NCBI RefSeq assembly: GCF_002198735.1
Contig: NZ_MWLO01000155.1
Coordinates: 101,288 to 165,287, forward strand
DNA from: Ideonella sp. A 288
GTDB lineage: Bacteria > Pseudomonadota > Gammaproteobacteria > Burkholderiales > Burkholderiaceae_C
Length of the DNA: 64,000 bases
Reading direction: 5' to 3'
The position numbers were made by a program, and so were the translations under genes. The notes beneath the pieces are model-generated. The model was not told the DNA's origin. It did no database searches and saw nothing but the letters and a program-made list of their open reading frames with translations. Below are positions 8,055 to 16,880 of the stretch, one piece after another. Position 1 is the stretch's first letter, and each line of letters begins with the position of its first letter.

Positions 8055-9206
8055 TCAATGCACCCATTGCTCGCGCAGGCGCTGCAGCTTGCCGGCGTAC
8101 ATCGCCTGCAGGCGTTGGGTGCTGCTGCCCTCCTTCGCCAGTTCGAGCTGTTTCGCCGCGCCCGCCACATCCCCCAGCTTGGCCAGCGCCTGGGCCAGCC
8201 AGAAGTGGAACTCGTGATAGTCGCCGCCGCGGCGCAAGGCCTGCTCGAAGCGGCGCCGCGCCAGAGCGTAGTCGCCCCGGTCCATGGCCTGCCGACCGTG
8301 GTCGAGCAGGGCAAAGGGCGTGGTCGGCTGCAGGAGCGCCAGTTGCCGGGACACGACCTCGGCCTCGGCGGTGCGGCCTTGCTGCAGCAGCGCGTGTTGC
8401 AGGTTGCCCAGGGCATGTGAATTGGTCGGTTCCAGCGACAGCACGTGGCGCAGCGCCGCTTCGGCCAGGGCAGGGCGGCCCCGGCGCTGGTGCACGACGC
8501 CGAGCGTGTTGACGGCGCTGACGAAGCTGCGGTCCTGTCGCAGGGCCTCGCGGGCCCACCAGTAGGCCTCGTCGACCTGGCCGCTGGCCAGCGCCTCGAC
8601 GGCCTTGTTGTTCATGTACATGGCCAGGATGCGGGCCTGGTCGATCTCGGTGCTGCGCTGCCGCGAGAGGTCGGCATTGGGCAGGAAGTCGATGGTCAGC
8701 CAGTCGCCAGGGCCATCGAGCACGCGCTTGCCCGGCAGGCTGCGGCCGAGTGCGAGGTTGACATGGCCGACGAACAGCACCAGATCGCCGTCGCGGCCCC
8801 AGGTTTCCTCGACCTCCACCGACTGGAAGCGCACCGACAGGCCCAGCTCGCGGGCCAGCGCCGCGGTCATCAGCACCAGCGACAGGCAGTTGCCGCGGCG
8901 GGCGTCGAAAGCCTCCGCCGCATTGCGGGTGAGTTCGGTGTCGTAGAGGAGCTTGAGGTTCTTGTCGTCGTAAAGCGCCTCGATGACCCGCTGGTGCGAC
9001 GCGAGGCGGCCCACCCGCGGCTCGATCACCTCGCGCAGGTAGGCCTTCATGCGCGGGCTCGGCGCCAGCACGGCGGCGGGATCGATCGGCACCGTGGGTG
9101 GCGCCACGGCGGCGTCATCGAACAGGTGGTCGATCGATCGATCGGTCGGCGGCGCCGTGGCACAGCCGGTCAGCCACAGGCAGCACAGCAGGAGCAGACG
9201 CAGCAT
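8055..9206 (-). CDS. TPR lipoprotein with transglutaminase-like N-terminal domain
   Basis: A 383-residue predicted lipoprotein. The short signal peptide MLRLLLLCCLWLTGC ends in lipobox LTGC. Residues about 55-190 resemble a transglutaminase-like/SirB1-type domain: ARRGNCLSLVLMTAALAREL carries the Cys and VGHVNLAL the His. Residues about 215-375 carry three to four tetratricopeptide helices (ALRQDRSFVSAVNTLGVVHQ, ALRHVLSLEPTNSHALGNLQ, ARRRFEQALRRGGDYHEFHF). It is probably an envelope scaffold or a modified peptidase-fold protein. Its target is unknown. It converges on the flavoenzyme, with 15 bp between stops. Confidence 0.75.
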   Translation of the reverse strand: MLRLLLLCCLWLTGCATAPPTDRSIDHLFDDAAVAPPTVPIDPAAVLAPSPRMKAYLREVIEPRVGRLASHQRVIEALYDDKNLKLLYDTELTRNAAEAFDARRGNCLSLVLMTAALARELGLSVRFQSVEVEETWGRDGDLVLFVGHVNLALGRSLPGKRVLDGPGDWLTIDFLPNADLSRQRSTEIDQARILAMYMNNKAVEALASGQVDEAYWWAREALRQDRSFVSAVNTLGVVHQRRGRPALAEAALRHVLSLEPTNSHALGNLQHALLQQGRTAEAEVVSRQLALLQPTTPFALLDHGRQAMDRGDYALARRRFEQALRRGGDYHEFHFWLAQALAKLGDVAGAAKQLELAKEGSSTQRLQAMYAGKLQRLREQWVH

Positions 9207-9250
9207 GGTGGGTTGGCCCTTTCGAGGAAACGCAGCTCAGGCACCGTCAT

Positions 9251-9290
9251 GGGTCCCGCGGGGACGGGCGCCGCAAGGCGTCCTCGGGGC
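9251..9290. repeat. 40-bp GC-rich hairpin repeat, copy 1
   Basis: This element shares the 19-base core ggacgggcgccgcaaggcg and its flanks with a second element at 13682-13726, in the same orientation. The core folds as cgcc-GCAA-ggcg, a stem closed by a GNRA-type tetraloop, with an outer gga/tcc pairing. It lies between the stop of copA and the start of the TPR lipoprotein gene, both on the minus strand. Confidence 0.6.
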
Positions 9291-9377
9291 ACTCATTTCG
9301 ACCGGCATGAACCGCCGCGCCAATATCGCGCCGGCCGTGCGCCGCGTCAATGACCCCGGGCGCCTGCCGGCGCGGGC

Positions 9378-11798
9378 TCAGCGTGGCCGCCAGCGCGTCA
9401 GCAGCAGGGCGTTGGAGATCACGCTCACGCTCGACAGCGCCATCGCCGCGCCGGCCACCACCGGGCTGAGCCAGCCGAAGGCGGCCAGCGGGATGCCCAC
9501 CGCGTTGTAGGCGAAGGCCCAGAACAGGTTCTGCCGGATCTTGCGCCAGGTCTGGCGCGAGATGTCGATGGCATCGGCCACCAGGGCCGGATCGCCGCGC
9601 ATCAGCGTGATGCCGGCGGCGTGCATGGCCACGTCGGTGCCGGTGGACATGGCGATGCCCACGTCGGCAGCGGCCAGGGCGGGCGCGTCGTTGATGCCGT
9701 CGCCGACCATCGCCACCGGCGCGCCGGGCCGGCGCAGCGAGGCCATCAGCTCGGCCTTGCGCGCGGGCAGCACCTCGGCTTCGACCTGGTCGATGCCCAG
9801 TTCGCGGCCGACGCGCTCGGCGGCGCCGCGGTTGTCGCCGCTGATCAGCACCGTGCGGATGCCCTGCGCCTTCAGCGCAGCGATGGCGCGGGCGGCGCCC
9901 GGCTTGAGCGCGTCGCCGAAGGCCAGCAGGCCCAGCAGCCGCGGCAACGGGCCCAGCTCGGCCAGCCACGACACCGTGCGTCCTTCGGCCTGCAGCGCCG
10001 CCGATGCCTCGGCCAGCGGGCCAAGGTCGACGCCCAGCTCGGCCATCCAGCCGCCGCTGCCCAGGCGCAGCGCGCGGCCCGGGGTGGGACCATCGACCGA
10101 CAGGCCCGACACCCCGCGGCCGGCCACCGCCGTGATCTGCCCGGCCGGCTGCACCGCGATGCCGCGGGCCTGTGCCGCGGCCAGCACGGCCTTGGCCAGC
10201 GGGTGCTCGCTGCCGGCCTGCAGCGACGCCGCGGCGGCCAGCAGGGCGGTCTCGTCGCCGTCGACCGCCCGGGCGCCGACGAGCTGCGGCCGGCCCTCGG
10301 TGAGCGTGCCGGTCTTGTCGAAGGCCACCACCCGCAGCGCATGCGCCACCTCGAGGGCCTGCGCGTCCTTGATCAGGATGCCGTGGCGCGCGGCCACGCC
10401 GGTGCCGGCCATGATGGCCGCGGGCGTGGCCAGCCCCAGCGCGCAGGGGCAGGCGATCACCAGCACCGACACCGCATGGATCACCGCCTCGGCCCACAGC
10501 CCGGTGCCCAGGCCCCAACCCAGCAGCGTGAGCAGCGCGATGCCCATCACCACCGGCACGAAGACGGCGCTGACGCGGTCCACCAGGCGCTGGATCGGCG
10601 CCTTCTGCCCCTGGGCCGACTCCACCAGCCGGACGATGCGCGACAGCGTCGATTCCGCGCCCACCGCGCTGGTGCGCACCAGCAGCAGGCCTTCACCGTT
10701 GACGGCGCCGCCGGTGACGCTGTCGCCCACGCGCCGCGCCACCGGCAGGCTTTCGCCGGTGATCAGCGATTCGTCGACATGGCTGGCGCCTTCGGTCACC
10801 ACCCCGTCGACCGACACGCGTTCGCCGGGCCGCACCCGCACCAGGTCGCCGACGCGCACCTCGGCCAGCGGCACCTCGTGCTCGCTGCCGTCGCGCAGCA
10901 CCCGGGCCGTGTCGGGGCGCAGCGCCTGCAGTGCGCGGATGGCCTGGGTGGTCTGCCGCTTAGCGCGCGCCTCCAGCCACTTGCCCAGCAGCACCAGCGT
11001 GATGACCACCGCCGACGATTCGAAGTAAAGGTGCGGCGCCATGCCCTCGTGTCCGCCGTGGGCGAGTAGCAGGTAGACGCTGAGGCCGTAGCCGGCCGAG
11101 GTGCCCAGCGCCACCAGCAGGTCCATGTTGCCGCTGCCGGCGCGCAGCGCGTGCCAGCCGGCGCGGTAGAAGCGCGCCCCCAGGACGAACTGCACCGGCG
11201 TGGCCAGCAGCCATTGCACCCAGCCGGGGGCCATCAGGTCGATGCCGAAGGGCATCGCCAGCATCGGCAGCACCAATGGCAGCGACAGCAGCGCGGCCAC
11301 CAGCACCGGCCACAGCGGGGGGCCCGGCGGGGCGCTGGCCGGCGCGGCGTCGGCATCGCTGCGCGTGTGCGCACCGTAGCCTGCGCGCGTCACCGCGGCC
11401 ACCAGCGCGGCCGGGTCCACGTCGCCCAGCACACGGGCCGAGGCGGTTTCGGTGGCCAGGTTCACCGTGGCCTCGAGCACGCCGGGCACGCGCTGCAGCG
11501 CGCGCTCCACCCGCGCCACGCAGGACGCACAGGTCATGTCGTCGATCGACAGCGCCACGGTGCGCTCGCCGACGGCATAGCCGGCCTTCTGCACGGCCGC
11601 CACCAGCACCGGCACGGTGACGTCGGCCGAGGCTTCGACGCTGGCGATCTCGGTGGCCAGGTTGACGCTGGCCCGCTGGACGCCCGGCACCCTGGACAGC
11701 GCGCGCTCGACGCGGGCCACGCAGGACGCGCAGGTCATGCCCTCGATCGGCAGGGTGCTGAGCGTGGGCGGGGCGGTGGTGGCTGTGGGGGAGGTCAT
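9378..11798 (-). CDS. copA: Copper-translocating P1B-type ATPase
   Basis: An 806-residue heavy-metal P-type ATPase that should pump Cu(I) out of the cytoplasm. Two N-terminal metal-binding domains carry GMTCASC (Cys23, Cys26) and DDMTCASC. Eight membrane helices follow, with the intramembrane CPC motif ([13 protein letters not shown]) typical of Cu(I)/Ag(I) pumps. The actuator TGES, phosphorylation DKTGT, SEHPL and hinge [10 protein letters not shown] motifs are all intact. I place the start at 11798 ([11 protein letters not shown]); the longer frame adds Arg/Pro-rich residues. No CueR-type regulator or copper chaperone lies beside it, so how it is induced is not visible locally. Confidence 0.95.
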   Translation of the reverse strand: MTSPTATTAPPTLSTLPIEGMTCASCVARVERALSRVPGVQRASVNLATEIASVEASADVTVPVLVAAVQKAGYAVGERTVALSIDDMTCASCVARVERALQRVPGVLEATVNLATETASARVLGDVDPAALVAAVTRAGYGAHTRSDADAAPASAPPGPPLWPVLVAALLSLPLVLPMLAMPFGIDLMAPGWVQWLLATPVQFVLGARFYRAGWHALRAGSGNMDLLVALGTSAGYGLSVYLLLAHGGHEGMAPHLYFESSAVVITLVLLGKWLEARAKRQTTQAIRALQALRPDTARVLRDGSEHEVPLAEVRVGDLVRVRPGERVSVDGVVTEGASHVDESLITGESLPVARRVGDSVTGGAVNGEGLLLVRTSAVGAESTLSRIVRLVESAQGQKAPIQRLVDRVSAVFVPVVMGIALLTLLGWGLGTGLWAEAVIHAVSVLVIACPCALGLATPAAIMAGTGVAARHGILIKDAQALEVAHALRVVAFDKTGTLTEGRPQLVGARAVDGDETALLAAAASLQAGSEHPLAKAVLAAAQARGIAVQPAGQITAVAGRGVSGLSVDGPTPGRALRLGSGGWMAELGVDLGPLAEASAALQAEGRTVSWLAELGPLPRLLGLLAFGDALKPGAARAIAALKAQGIRTVLISGDNRGAAERVGRELGIDQVEAEVLPARKAELMASLRRPGAPVAMVGDGINDAPALAAADVGIAMSTGTDVAMHAAGITLMRGDPALVADAIDISRQTWRKIRQNLFWAFAYNAVGIPLAAFGWLSPVVAGAAMALSSVSVISNALLLTRWRPR

Positions 11799-11887
11799 GG
11801 GGCGCCAGTGCGGCGCCGACCGGAACGGCAAGGTCAGCGGAGGACGGTGGACCGCGCCATCATGGCACGGTCGGGCCAATCAACGGA

Positions 11888-12523
11888 TCACTTGACCAAT
11901 CGCATCTCGACGCGGCGGGCATCCTGCGGGCTGCCGCCACCGACGGTGGCTTCGGGCCGGCGCAGTGCGATGCGGATCGGGTCCACGCCGGCGGCCTCGA
12001 GCGCCGCGCGCACCGCCTTGGCTCGCGCCTTGGCCAGCTCGGCGTTCTTGGCGGGGTCGCCACTGGCGTCGTGGAAGCCCGACAGCACCACGCGCGTGTC
12101 GGGCAGGGCGGTGAGCGTCTGCAGCACCTTGGCCAGTTCGGTCTGCGCATCGGCGGGCAGCTCGGCACCCCCGACGCCGAAGTACAGCACCCCGGCCAGC
12201 GCGCCGGCATTGGGGCCGTCGAGCAGGCCGTCCTGGGCCGGTGCCAGCACCTCGGCCGACATGCGCGCCGCGACGACCGAGGCCGCCTGGGCCGCGGCCG
12301 AGGCGGCGGTGGGCGGCTCGGCCGGCACCGCCGAGGCGGCATCCGGCGGGATGATCACGATGTCGGCCGCACTGGCTGCGACGGCCACCTTGGCCACGGG
12401 CGCCGCCTTGCCGTGCGCCTGTCGAATCGCCAGACCGGCGATCAGGCCAAACAGCAGCAGGGTGATCACGCCGATCACCACCCACAGGCCGATGCCAGCG
12501 CCTTCGTCTTCCTTGTCGAACAT
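11888..12523 (-). CDS. OmpA-domain membrane protein
   Basis: A 211-residue protein with one N-terminal membrane helix (about 11-32, GLWVVIGVITLLLFGLIAGLA), an Ala/Pro-rich periplasmic linker and a C-terminal OmpA/MotB-like domain (about 112-211: VLYFGVGGAELPADA, VVLSGFHDASGD, NAELAKARAKAVRAALEAAG). Such domains usually bind peptidoglycan. The canonical Asp/Arg pair is only partly kept (HDASG, then AKARAKAV), so binding is likely but not certain. It lies 89 bp upstream of copA on the same strand and could be co-transcribed. GGAAACG before the start is a modest ribosome site. Confidence 0.75.
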   Translation of the reverse strand: MFDKEDEGAGIGLWVVIGVITLLLFGLIAGLAIRQAHGKAAPVAKVAVAASAADIVIIPPDAASAVPAEPPTAASAAAQAASVVAARMSAEVLAPAQDGLLDGPNAGALAGVLYFGVGGAELPADAQTELAKVLQTLTALPDTRVVLSGFHDASGDPAKNAELAKARAKAVRAALEAAGVDPIRIALRRPEATVGGGSPQDARRVEMRLVK

Positions 12524-12629
12524 GTCGTTTCCAGGGTTGTTGACAGAACAACCCGGAATTCTAGGTGGCGGTCCCTTGCCGGACCTGACGGCAATAGGAC
12601 GCAGCCGCCAGCAGGCGGCTCTCAGCCTC

Positions 12630-13460
12630 TCAGCCGTGCAGCGCCGTGCGCGCGGCCTCGGGCGGCCGTGCCAGGTGCGCCATCGACGGGGTCGATCCCT
12701 CCAGCGCCACCGGCGGCCGGCGCAGCGGGGCCGGCGCGTGGAACGGCAGCGGACTGCGCAGCGCGCCCATCATCGGCGGCAGCTCGGCCACCAGGCGGGT
12801 GATGTCCTCGATGCGGCGCACGCCGAACTTGGAGCGCAGCGCCGCCACCTGGGTGCGCACGGTGGACACCGCCACGCCCCTGTTCTTGGCCAGCGCCGTC
12901 ACCCGCTCGCCGGCCAGCAGGCTGGCCAGGACGGACTGCTCGGCCGAAGTGAGGTCGACCAGCCGCCCCAGCATCTGCACGGCCAGGTCCGGGCACAGCT
13001 TGCGACGGCCCAGCAGCAGCACCGATCCAGCGCTCGACCCTGGCGTGCCGCGCGTCGGTTGCACCGCCACCATCAGGCGGCGCGAGCCGGTGCCCAGGGG
13101 CACGAGTTGCCGCAGCCCGTTGACCGCTGCGTTGTGCATCGCCCGCTGCAGTGCCACGCTGGGGCTGCCGTCGACCGACAGGCCGCCGTCGACGTCGAGC
13201 TGGAGCACGCCGCCGCCGGCCAGTTCGCGGCGGGCCGCCTCATTCACCAACTGCACGCGGCCCATGGCGTCGCACACCACCACGCCGGTGTCCAACTCGT
13301 CCAGCACGTCGGCCAGGTGGCTGCCCGACGGTGCCGAGGCGCTGCCCCGTTCGGCGTAGGCCGACGCGGGCATCGGCGCGCTGGCGGGCCTGCCGGCCCC
13401 CAGCCCCGCCAGTTCACGTTCCAGCCGGGCCAGGCTCGTTGAGATCATCGATTCGACCAT
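12630..13460 (-). CDS. LuxR-type transcriptional regulator with PAS-like sensor
   Basis: A 276-residue regulator. Residues about 45-150 look like a PAS fold (LADVLDELDTGVVVCDAMGRVQLVNEAARREL), and residues 165-232 form a LuxR/GerE helix-turn-helix (LTSAEQSVLASLLAGERVTALAKNRGVAVSTVRTQV, given in parts). A Pro-rich tail of about 40 residues follows the DNA-binding domain, which is unusual because the HTH is normally terminal. A strong AAGGAGG lies 8 nt before the ATG. It is divergent from the winged-helix regulator gene, so the shared 317-bp region may be a control point for both. Confidence 0.8.
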   Translation of the reverse strand: MVESMISTSLARLERELAGLGAGRPASAPMPASAYAERGSASAPSGSHLADVLDELDTGVVVCDAMGRVQLVNEAARRELAGGGVLQLDVDGGLSVDGSPSVALQRAMHNAAVNGLRQLVPLGTGSRRLMVAVQPTRGTPGSSAGSVLLLGRRKLCPDLAVQMLGRLVDLTSAEQSVLASLLAGERVTALAKNRGVAVSTVRTQVAALRSKFGVRRIEDITRLVAELPPMMGALRSPLPFHAPAPLRRPPVALEGSTPSMAHLARPPEAARTALHG

Positions 13461-13619
13461 GGTGGTCCTCCTTCATTTCGTGGATGCACTGTCCTTTGGG
13501 ATGGTGGTCGGCGTCCTTTGGCGCTGCTAAGCGTTCCTAAATGTCCGTGGCGCAGGTAAATTCGCGTCCGAGTCAGTGCGCCCCCAATGCGGACGACTGT
13601 CGTGCGTCCATCGCGGCGA

Positions 13620-13653
13620 TGAGAAGACTCGGGGGCGGCCCGTCGTCTTCTCA
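13620..13653. promoter_or_regulatory. 9-bp inverted repeat with 16-bp spacer
   Basis: tgagaagac at 13620-13628 and gtcttctca at 13645-13653 are exact reverse complements. Located between divergent regulator genes, it is a candidate operator. Arm and spacer lengths also allow a simple RNA hairpin. Confidence 0.4.
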
Positions 13654-13681
13654 CACCGCAATGCGGCTCTCCCACTTTCCT

Positions 13682-13726
13682 GGGTTCCCGCGGGGGACGG
13701 GCGCCGCAAGGCGGCGTCCTTGGGGC
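13682..13726. repeat. 45-bp GC-rich hairpin repeat, copy 2
   Basis: This is the second copy of the element at 9251-9290. It differs by three small insertions and one substitution. An inserted gcg lengthens the stem to cgccgc-aag-gcggcg. It ends 51 bp before the GTG start of the winged-helix regulator, so it would lie in that gene's 5' untranslated region or promoter. Confidence 0.6.
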
Positions 13727-13777
13727 GCTCGGAAGCGCGTCCCGGACGCGTCACTCACTGGAGAAGGAATCACTCAC

Positions 13778-15856
13778 GTGCCCACCCGCCTGCGCTTCGG
13801 CCGCTGCGAAGTCCGCCCCGACGAACGCGTGGTGCTGATCGACGGACGCCCTGCGATGCTCGGCGCCCGTGCGTTCGACGTGCTGCTCGCACTGATCGAG
13901 CACCGAGACCGCGTCGTCGGCAAGGCCGAACTGCTCGACATGGCCTGGCCCGGGCTCGTCGTCGAGGAGAACAACCTGTCGGTGCAGATCTCGGCGCTGC
14001 GTCGCGTGCTGGGCGCCCAGGCCATCGCGACGATCCCCTCGCGCGGCTACCAGTTTGCCCAGGTGGTCGAGGCGCAGCCGCTGGCGGCTGCGCCGCTGCC
14101 GCTGCCGCCGGTGGCCGATCCGGTGCAGGCCACCACCGATCTGCTGGCGCTGGTGCTGCGGCGCGACCGCGTGCTGCTGTGCGCGCGGGTCGGTGAGGCG
14201 GTCGATGCCGCGTCGATGGCGCAGTTCGCCACCGACGCCGCCGCCTTCCTCGCCGACCGCGGCGGCCGCTGGCTGTCGCGTGCCGAGCGCCTGCTGACGG
14301 CCGAACTGCCGGAGGCGCGGGCGGCCGCGGCCTGCGCGGGCCGCCTGCACCAGCTGGCGCAACGCCCGCTGGCCGAGCTGAGCCTGGGCGTCGGCATCGT
14401 CGGCGCCGAGGCCTCGGCCTCGCTCGACCTGACAGCCGCCGAACGACTGGCCACGCTGGCCCGCGACGGCGAGACCCTCGTCTCGGCGGCACTGGCCGGG
14501 CAACTCATCCCCTCGTTGGATGGTGACCTGCACGACCTGGGCGAACAACATCTGGACGGTGTGCCCACCCCCATCCGCATCCATCGCCTGACACCCGTCG
14601 GTGCCGATGGCGACCTCATGTCCGGTCCGCGCGGCCCCGACAACCTCCGGCCCACGGTGGCGGTGATCCCGTTCGCGGCCTATGCGAAGGAGCCAGACGG
14701 GATGGTGCTCGGCGATGTCATCGCCGACCAGGTCATCGGCGTGCTGTCCAGGAGCGATTCGATCAATGTCATCTCCCGCCTGTCCACCCTCGGCTTCCGC
14801 GACCGCGACGCGCCGGTGGCGCAGATCGCCCGGCTGCTGGGGGCGCATTTCGTCGTCTCCGGCCGCTACTGGGTGGCGGGCGGGCGGGTGCAGGTGCACG
14901 CCGAACTGGCCGACGCGGCGTCCAGCCGCGTGCTGTGGACGCACACCGTGGCCGACCAGGAACTGGCCGTGCTGCACCCCGACAGCCAGCTCGTGCTCGA
15001 ACTGGTGGCGGGCATCTCGCGTGCGGTGTTTGCGCACGAGGTGCGCAGCGTGCGCAGCATGGCCCTGCCCAACCTGGAGAGCCACACGCTGCTGCTGGCC
15101 GCGATCAGCCTGCTGTACCGGCTGGCGCCGCGCGATTTCGACCTGGCCCGCCAAGCGCTCGAAACCCTGCACGAGCGCGCGCCGCGCCACGCCGGCCCGT
15201 TGGCCTGGCTGGCGCGCTGGCACCTGTTCCGCGTGGTGCAGGGCTGGACGGACGACCGCGAGGCCGATGGTCGCCAGGCGCTCGATTGCGCCCACCGCGC
15301 CATCGATCTCGACCCCGACTCGTCGCTCGCGCTGACCATGCTGGGCAACGTGCACACCAGCTTCGTCAAGGACCTCGACCTGGCCGAGACGTACTACGAC
15401 CAGGCCTTGTCGATCAACCCCAACGAATCGCTGGCCTGGCTGCAAAAGGGCAATGCGCGCAGCTTCCGCGGCGACGGCGCCGGGGCGCTCGAGCACGTGG
15501 ATCGCGCCGTGAGCCTGTCGCCGCTCGACCCGTCGCGCCACTTCTACCTCAGCATCCAGGCCAGTGCGGCGCTGTCCGCGGGCCACTGGTCACGGGCCAT
15601 CGACTCGGCGCAGACCTCGCTGCGGCTCAACCACGAGCACGTGTCCACCCACCGCGTGCTGGCCATCGCGCTGGCCATGGCCGGCCGGCTGGACGAGGCG
15701 CGGCAGAGCGTGCGGCACGTGCTGCGCCTGGAGCCGCGCCTCACGGTGGCCGAATTCATCGCCCGCTCGCCGGGCGCCCGGTATGGGCTGGCCGAAACCT
15801 TCGGCAAGGCCTTGCACGATGCCGGGCTGCCGCTGGGTCCGATCGAACTGCAATGA
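13778..15856 (+). CDS. Winged-helix regulator with TolB-like and TPR domains
   Basis: A 692-residue soluble regulator. Residues 1-98 form an OmpR/CadC-type winged helix (RAFDVLLALIEHRDRVVGKAELL, in parts; then IPSRGYQF). Residues about 125-275 resemble the C-terminal half of a class III cyclase domain (ending LDGVPTPIRIHRL) but lack its catalytic residues. Residues about 290-400 match the TolB-like segment of cyclase/regulator proteins (RPTVAVIPFAAY). The rest is TPR. No membrane helix is seen. The GTG start at 13778 has GAGAAGGA 10 nt upstream and fits the winged-helix boundary; ATG 13541 is much less likely. It precedes the haloperoxidase-like gene by 16 bp and probably heads that operon. 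Confidence 0.82.
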   Translation: MPTRLRFGRCEVRPDERVVLIDGRPAMLGARAFDVLLALIEHRDRVVGKAELLDMAWPGLVVEENNLSVQISALRRVLGAQAIATIPSRGYQFAQVVEAQPLAAAPLPLPPVADPVQATTDLLALVLRRDRVLLCARVGEAVDAASMAQFATDAAAFLADRGGRWLSRAERLLTAELPEARAAAACAGRLHQLAQRPLAELSLGVGIVGAEASASLDLTAAERLATLARDGETLVSAALAGQLIPSLDGDLHDLGEQHLDGVPTPIRIHRLTPVGADGDLMSGPRGPDNLRPTVAVIPFAAYAKEPDGMVLGDVIADQVIGVLSRSDSINVISRLSTLGFRDRDAPVAQIARLLGAHFVVSGRYWVAGGRVQVHAELADAASSRVLWTHTVADQELAVLHPDSQLVLELVAGISRAVFAHEVRSVRSMALPNLESHTLLLAAISLLYRLAPRDFDLARQALETLHERAPRHAGPLAWLARWHLFRVVQGWTDDREADGRQALDCAHRAIDLDPDSSLALTMLGNVHTSFVKDLDLAETYYDQALSINPNESLAWLQKGNARSFRGDGAGALEHVDRAVSLSPLDPSRHFYLSIQASAALSAGHWSRAIDSAQTSLRLNHEHVSTHRVLAIALAMAGRLDEARQSVRHVLRLEPRLTVAEFIARSPGARYGLAETFGKALHDAGLPLGPIELQ

Positions 15857-15872
15857 ACCACAGGGGAACGAC

Positions 15873-16880
15873 ATGAGCACGCAAGACGGCTGGGATGGCT
15901 GGGACGGCTGGGATGGCGGCAACGCCGGCCGCGGTGGCGGCACGGCCCTGGCCACCGAGCGCACCCGCGAAGCCCTGGTGATCGGGATCCCGACGGACAC
16001 CGCACTGGCGGCACTCGACCGCCCGGACGGCTGGCCGGGCACACGCGCCGACGACGCGCTGGCGGGCCTGGCGGCCAACCCGCGACAGCAGGTGATCGTG
16101 ATGGACCTGATCCAGGGCCTCTCGCTGGTGCCCAGGTCGGCCACCGCACTCAACGTGGTGGTCAACGACAGCGGCGCGTCTCATCCGCTGACGGCGCCAG
16201 CCGCCGAGGCGTTTCGCGATGAACTGGCGCAGGTTGAACTGGCGGCAGACCTGCGCGCCGAACGCGCGGCCGAGATCCAGGCCCAACTCACCTTCAACCC
16301 GGCGTTCTGGGCCAACATCCTGCCGCTCAGCGGCCGGCGCACGCCACGCACGCTCGAGCTGATGCGGGTGGTCGTGTCGTACGGCTCGTTCGTCGTCCAG
16401 CGGGCCAAGGTCATGCTGAACCTGCCGCGGCCGCACGAGTTGTCGCCGCGCATCCACCCGATGGTGCCCACGCCCGGCTTCTCCACCTACCCGAGCGGCC
16501 ACGCCACCGAGTCGCAACTGGTCAGCCGGGTGCTGTTCCATCTGGTGAAGAGCACCCAGACCGCGCACAAGGTCGACCCGAAGACCGGCGCACTGTCGGC
16601 TGCCGCCGACGCCTGGCTCAAGGCCATCGAACCGATGCTGGGCGACCTGGCCCATCGCATCGGCGAGAACCGCGAGGTGGCCGGCCTGCATTTTCCGGTC
16701 GACAGCAAGGATGGTCGCGAACTGGCTGACTTCCTGGTCAGGGCCCACCTGGTGCCCCTGGCCCAGACAGCGAATCGGGCCGCCGGGGCCGAGGGGGCGA
16801 CGACGACCATGTCACCCCAGCCGCCCAGCCCCTTCGCCTGGTTGTGGGCGCAGGCGGCCAAGGAATGGGGGGCGCCGTGA
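15873..16880 (+). CDS. Vanadium-dependent haloperoxidase-like PAP2 protein
   Basis: A 335-residue protein with the complete PAP2/vanadium-haloperoxidase active site: K179-x6-R186-P187 (KVMLNLPRP), S208-G209-H210 in YPSGHATES, and R267...H273 in REVAGLHFPVD. In this superfamily these residues hold vanadate or phosphate, so the protein could be a haloperoxidase or an acid phosphatase; sequence alone does not decide. No signal peptide or membrane helix is present, so it should act in the cytoplasm. The N-terminus has a short GWDGWDGWDG repeat. AGGGGAA lies before the ATG. The gene overlaps the following protease gene, implying coupled translation. Confidence 0.8.
   Translation: MSTQDGWDGWDGWDGGNAGRGGGTALATERTREALVIGIPTDTALAALDRPDGWPGTRADDALAGLAANPRQQVIVMDLIQGLSLVPRSATALNVVVNDSGASHPLTAPAAEAFRDELAQVELAADLRAERAAEIQAQLTFNPAFWANILPLSGRRTPRTLELMRVVVSYGSFVVQRAKVMLNLPRPHELSPRIHPMVPTPGFSTYPSGHATESQLVSRVLFHLVKSTQTAHKVDPKTGALSAAADAWLKAIEPMLGDLAHRIGENREVAGLHFPVDSKDGRELADFLVRAHLVPLAQTANRAAGAEGATTTMSPQPPSPFAWLWAQAAKEWGAP

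Larger units (their letters stand above)
13461..13777. other. Divergent intergenic region between two regulator genes
   Basis: This 317-bp gap holds no convincing gene. It contains a direct repeat gtcctttgg at 13491-13499 and 13513-13521 (22-bp period, two helical turns), an inverted repeat at 13620-13653, the second copy of the GNRA-loop hairpin repeat at 13682-13726, and a strong GAGAAGGA ribosome site just before the GTG start at 13778. An in-frame ATG at 13541 exists but the translated stretch 13541-13777 looks like non-coding sequence. Confidence 0.6.

Noticed and set aside
13541-13777. ATG 13541 as start of the winged-helix regulator
   Set aside because: The 79 extra residues are low-complexity and cross a repeat, while GTG 13778 has a strong ribosome site and fits the domain edge.
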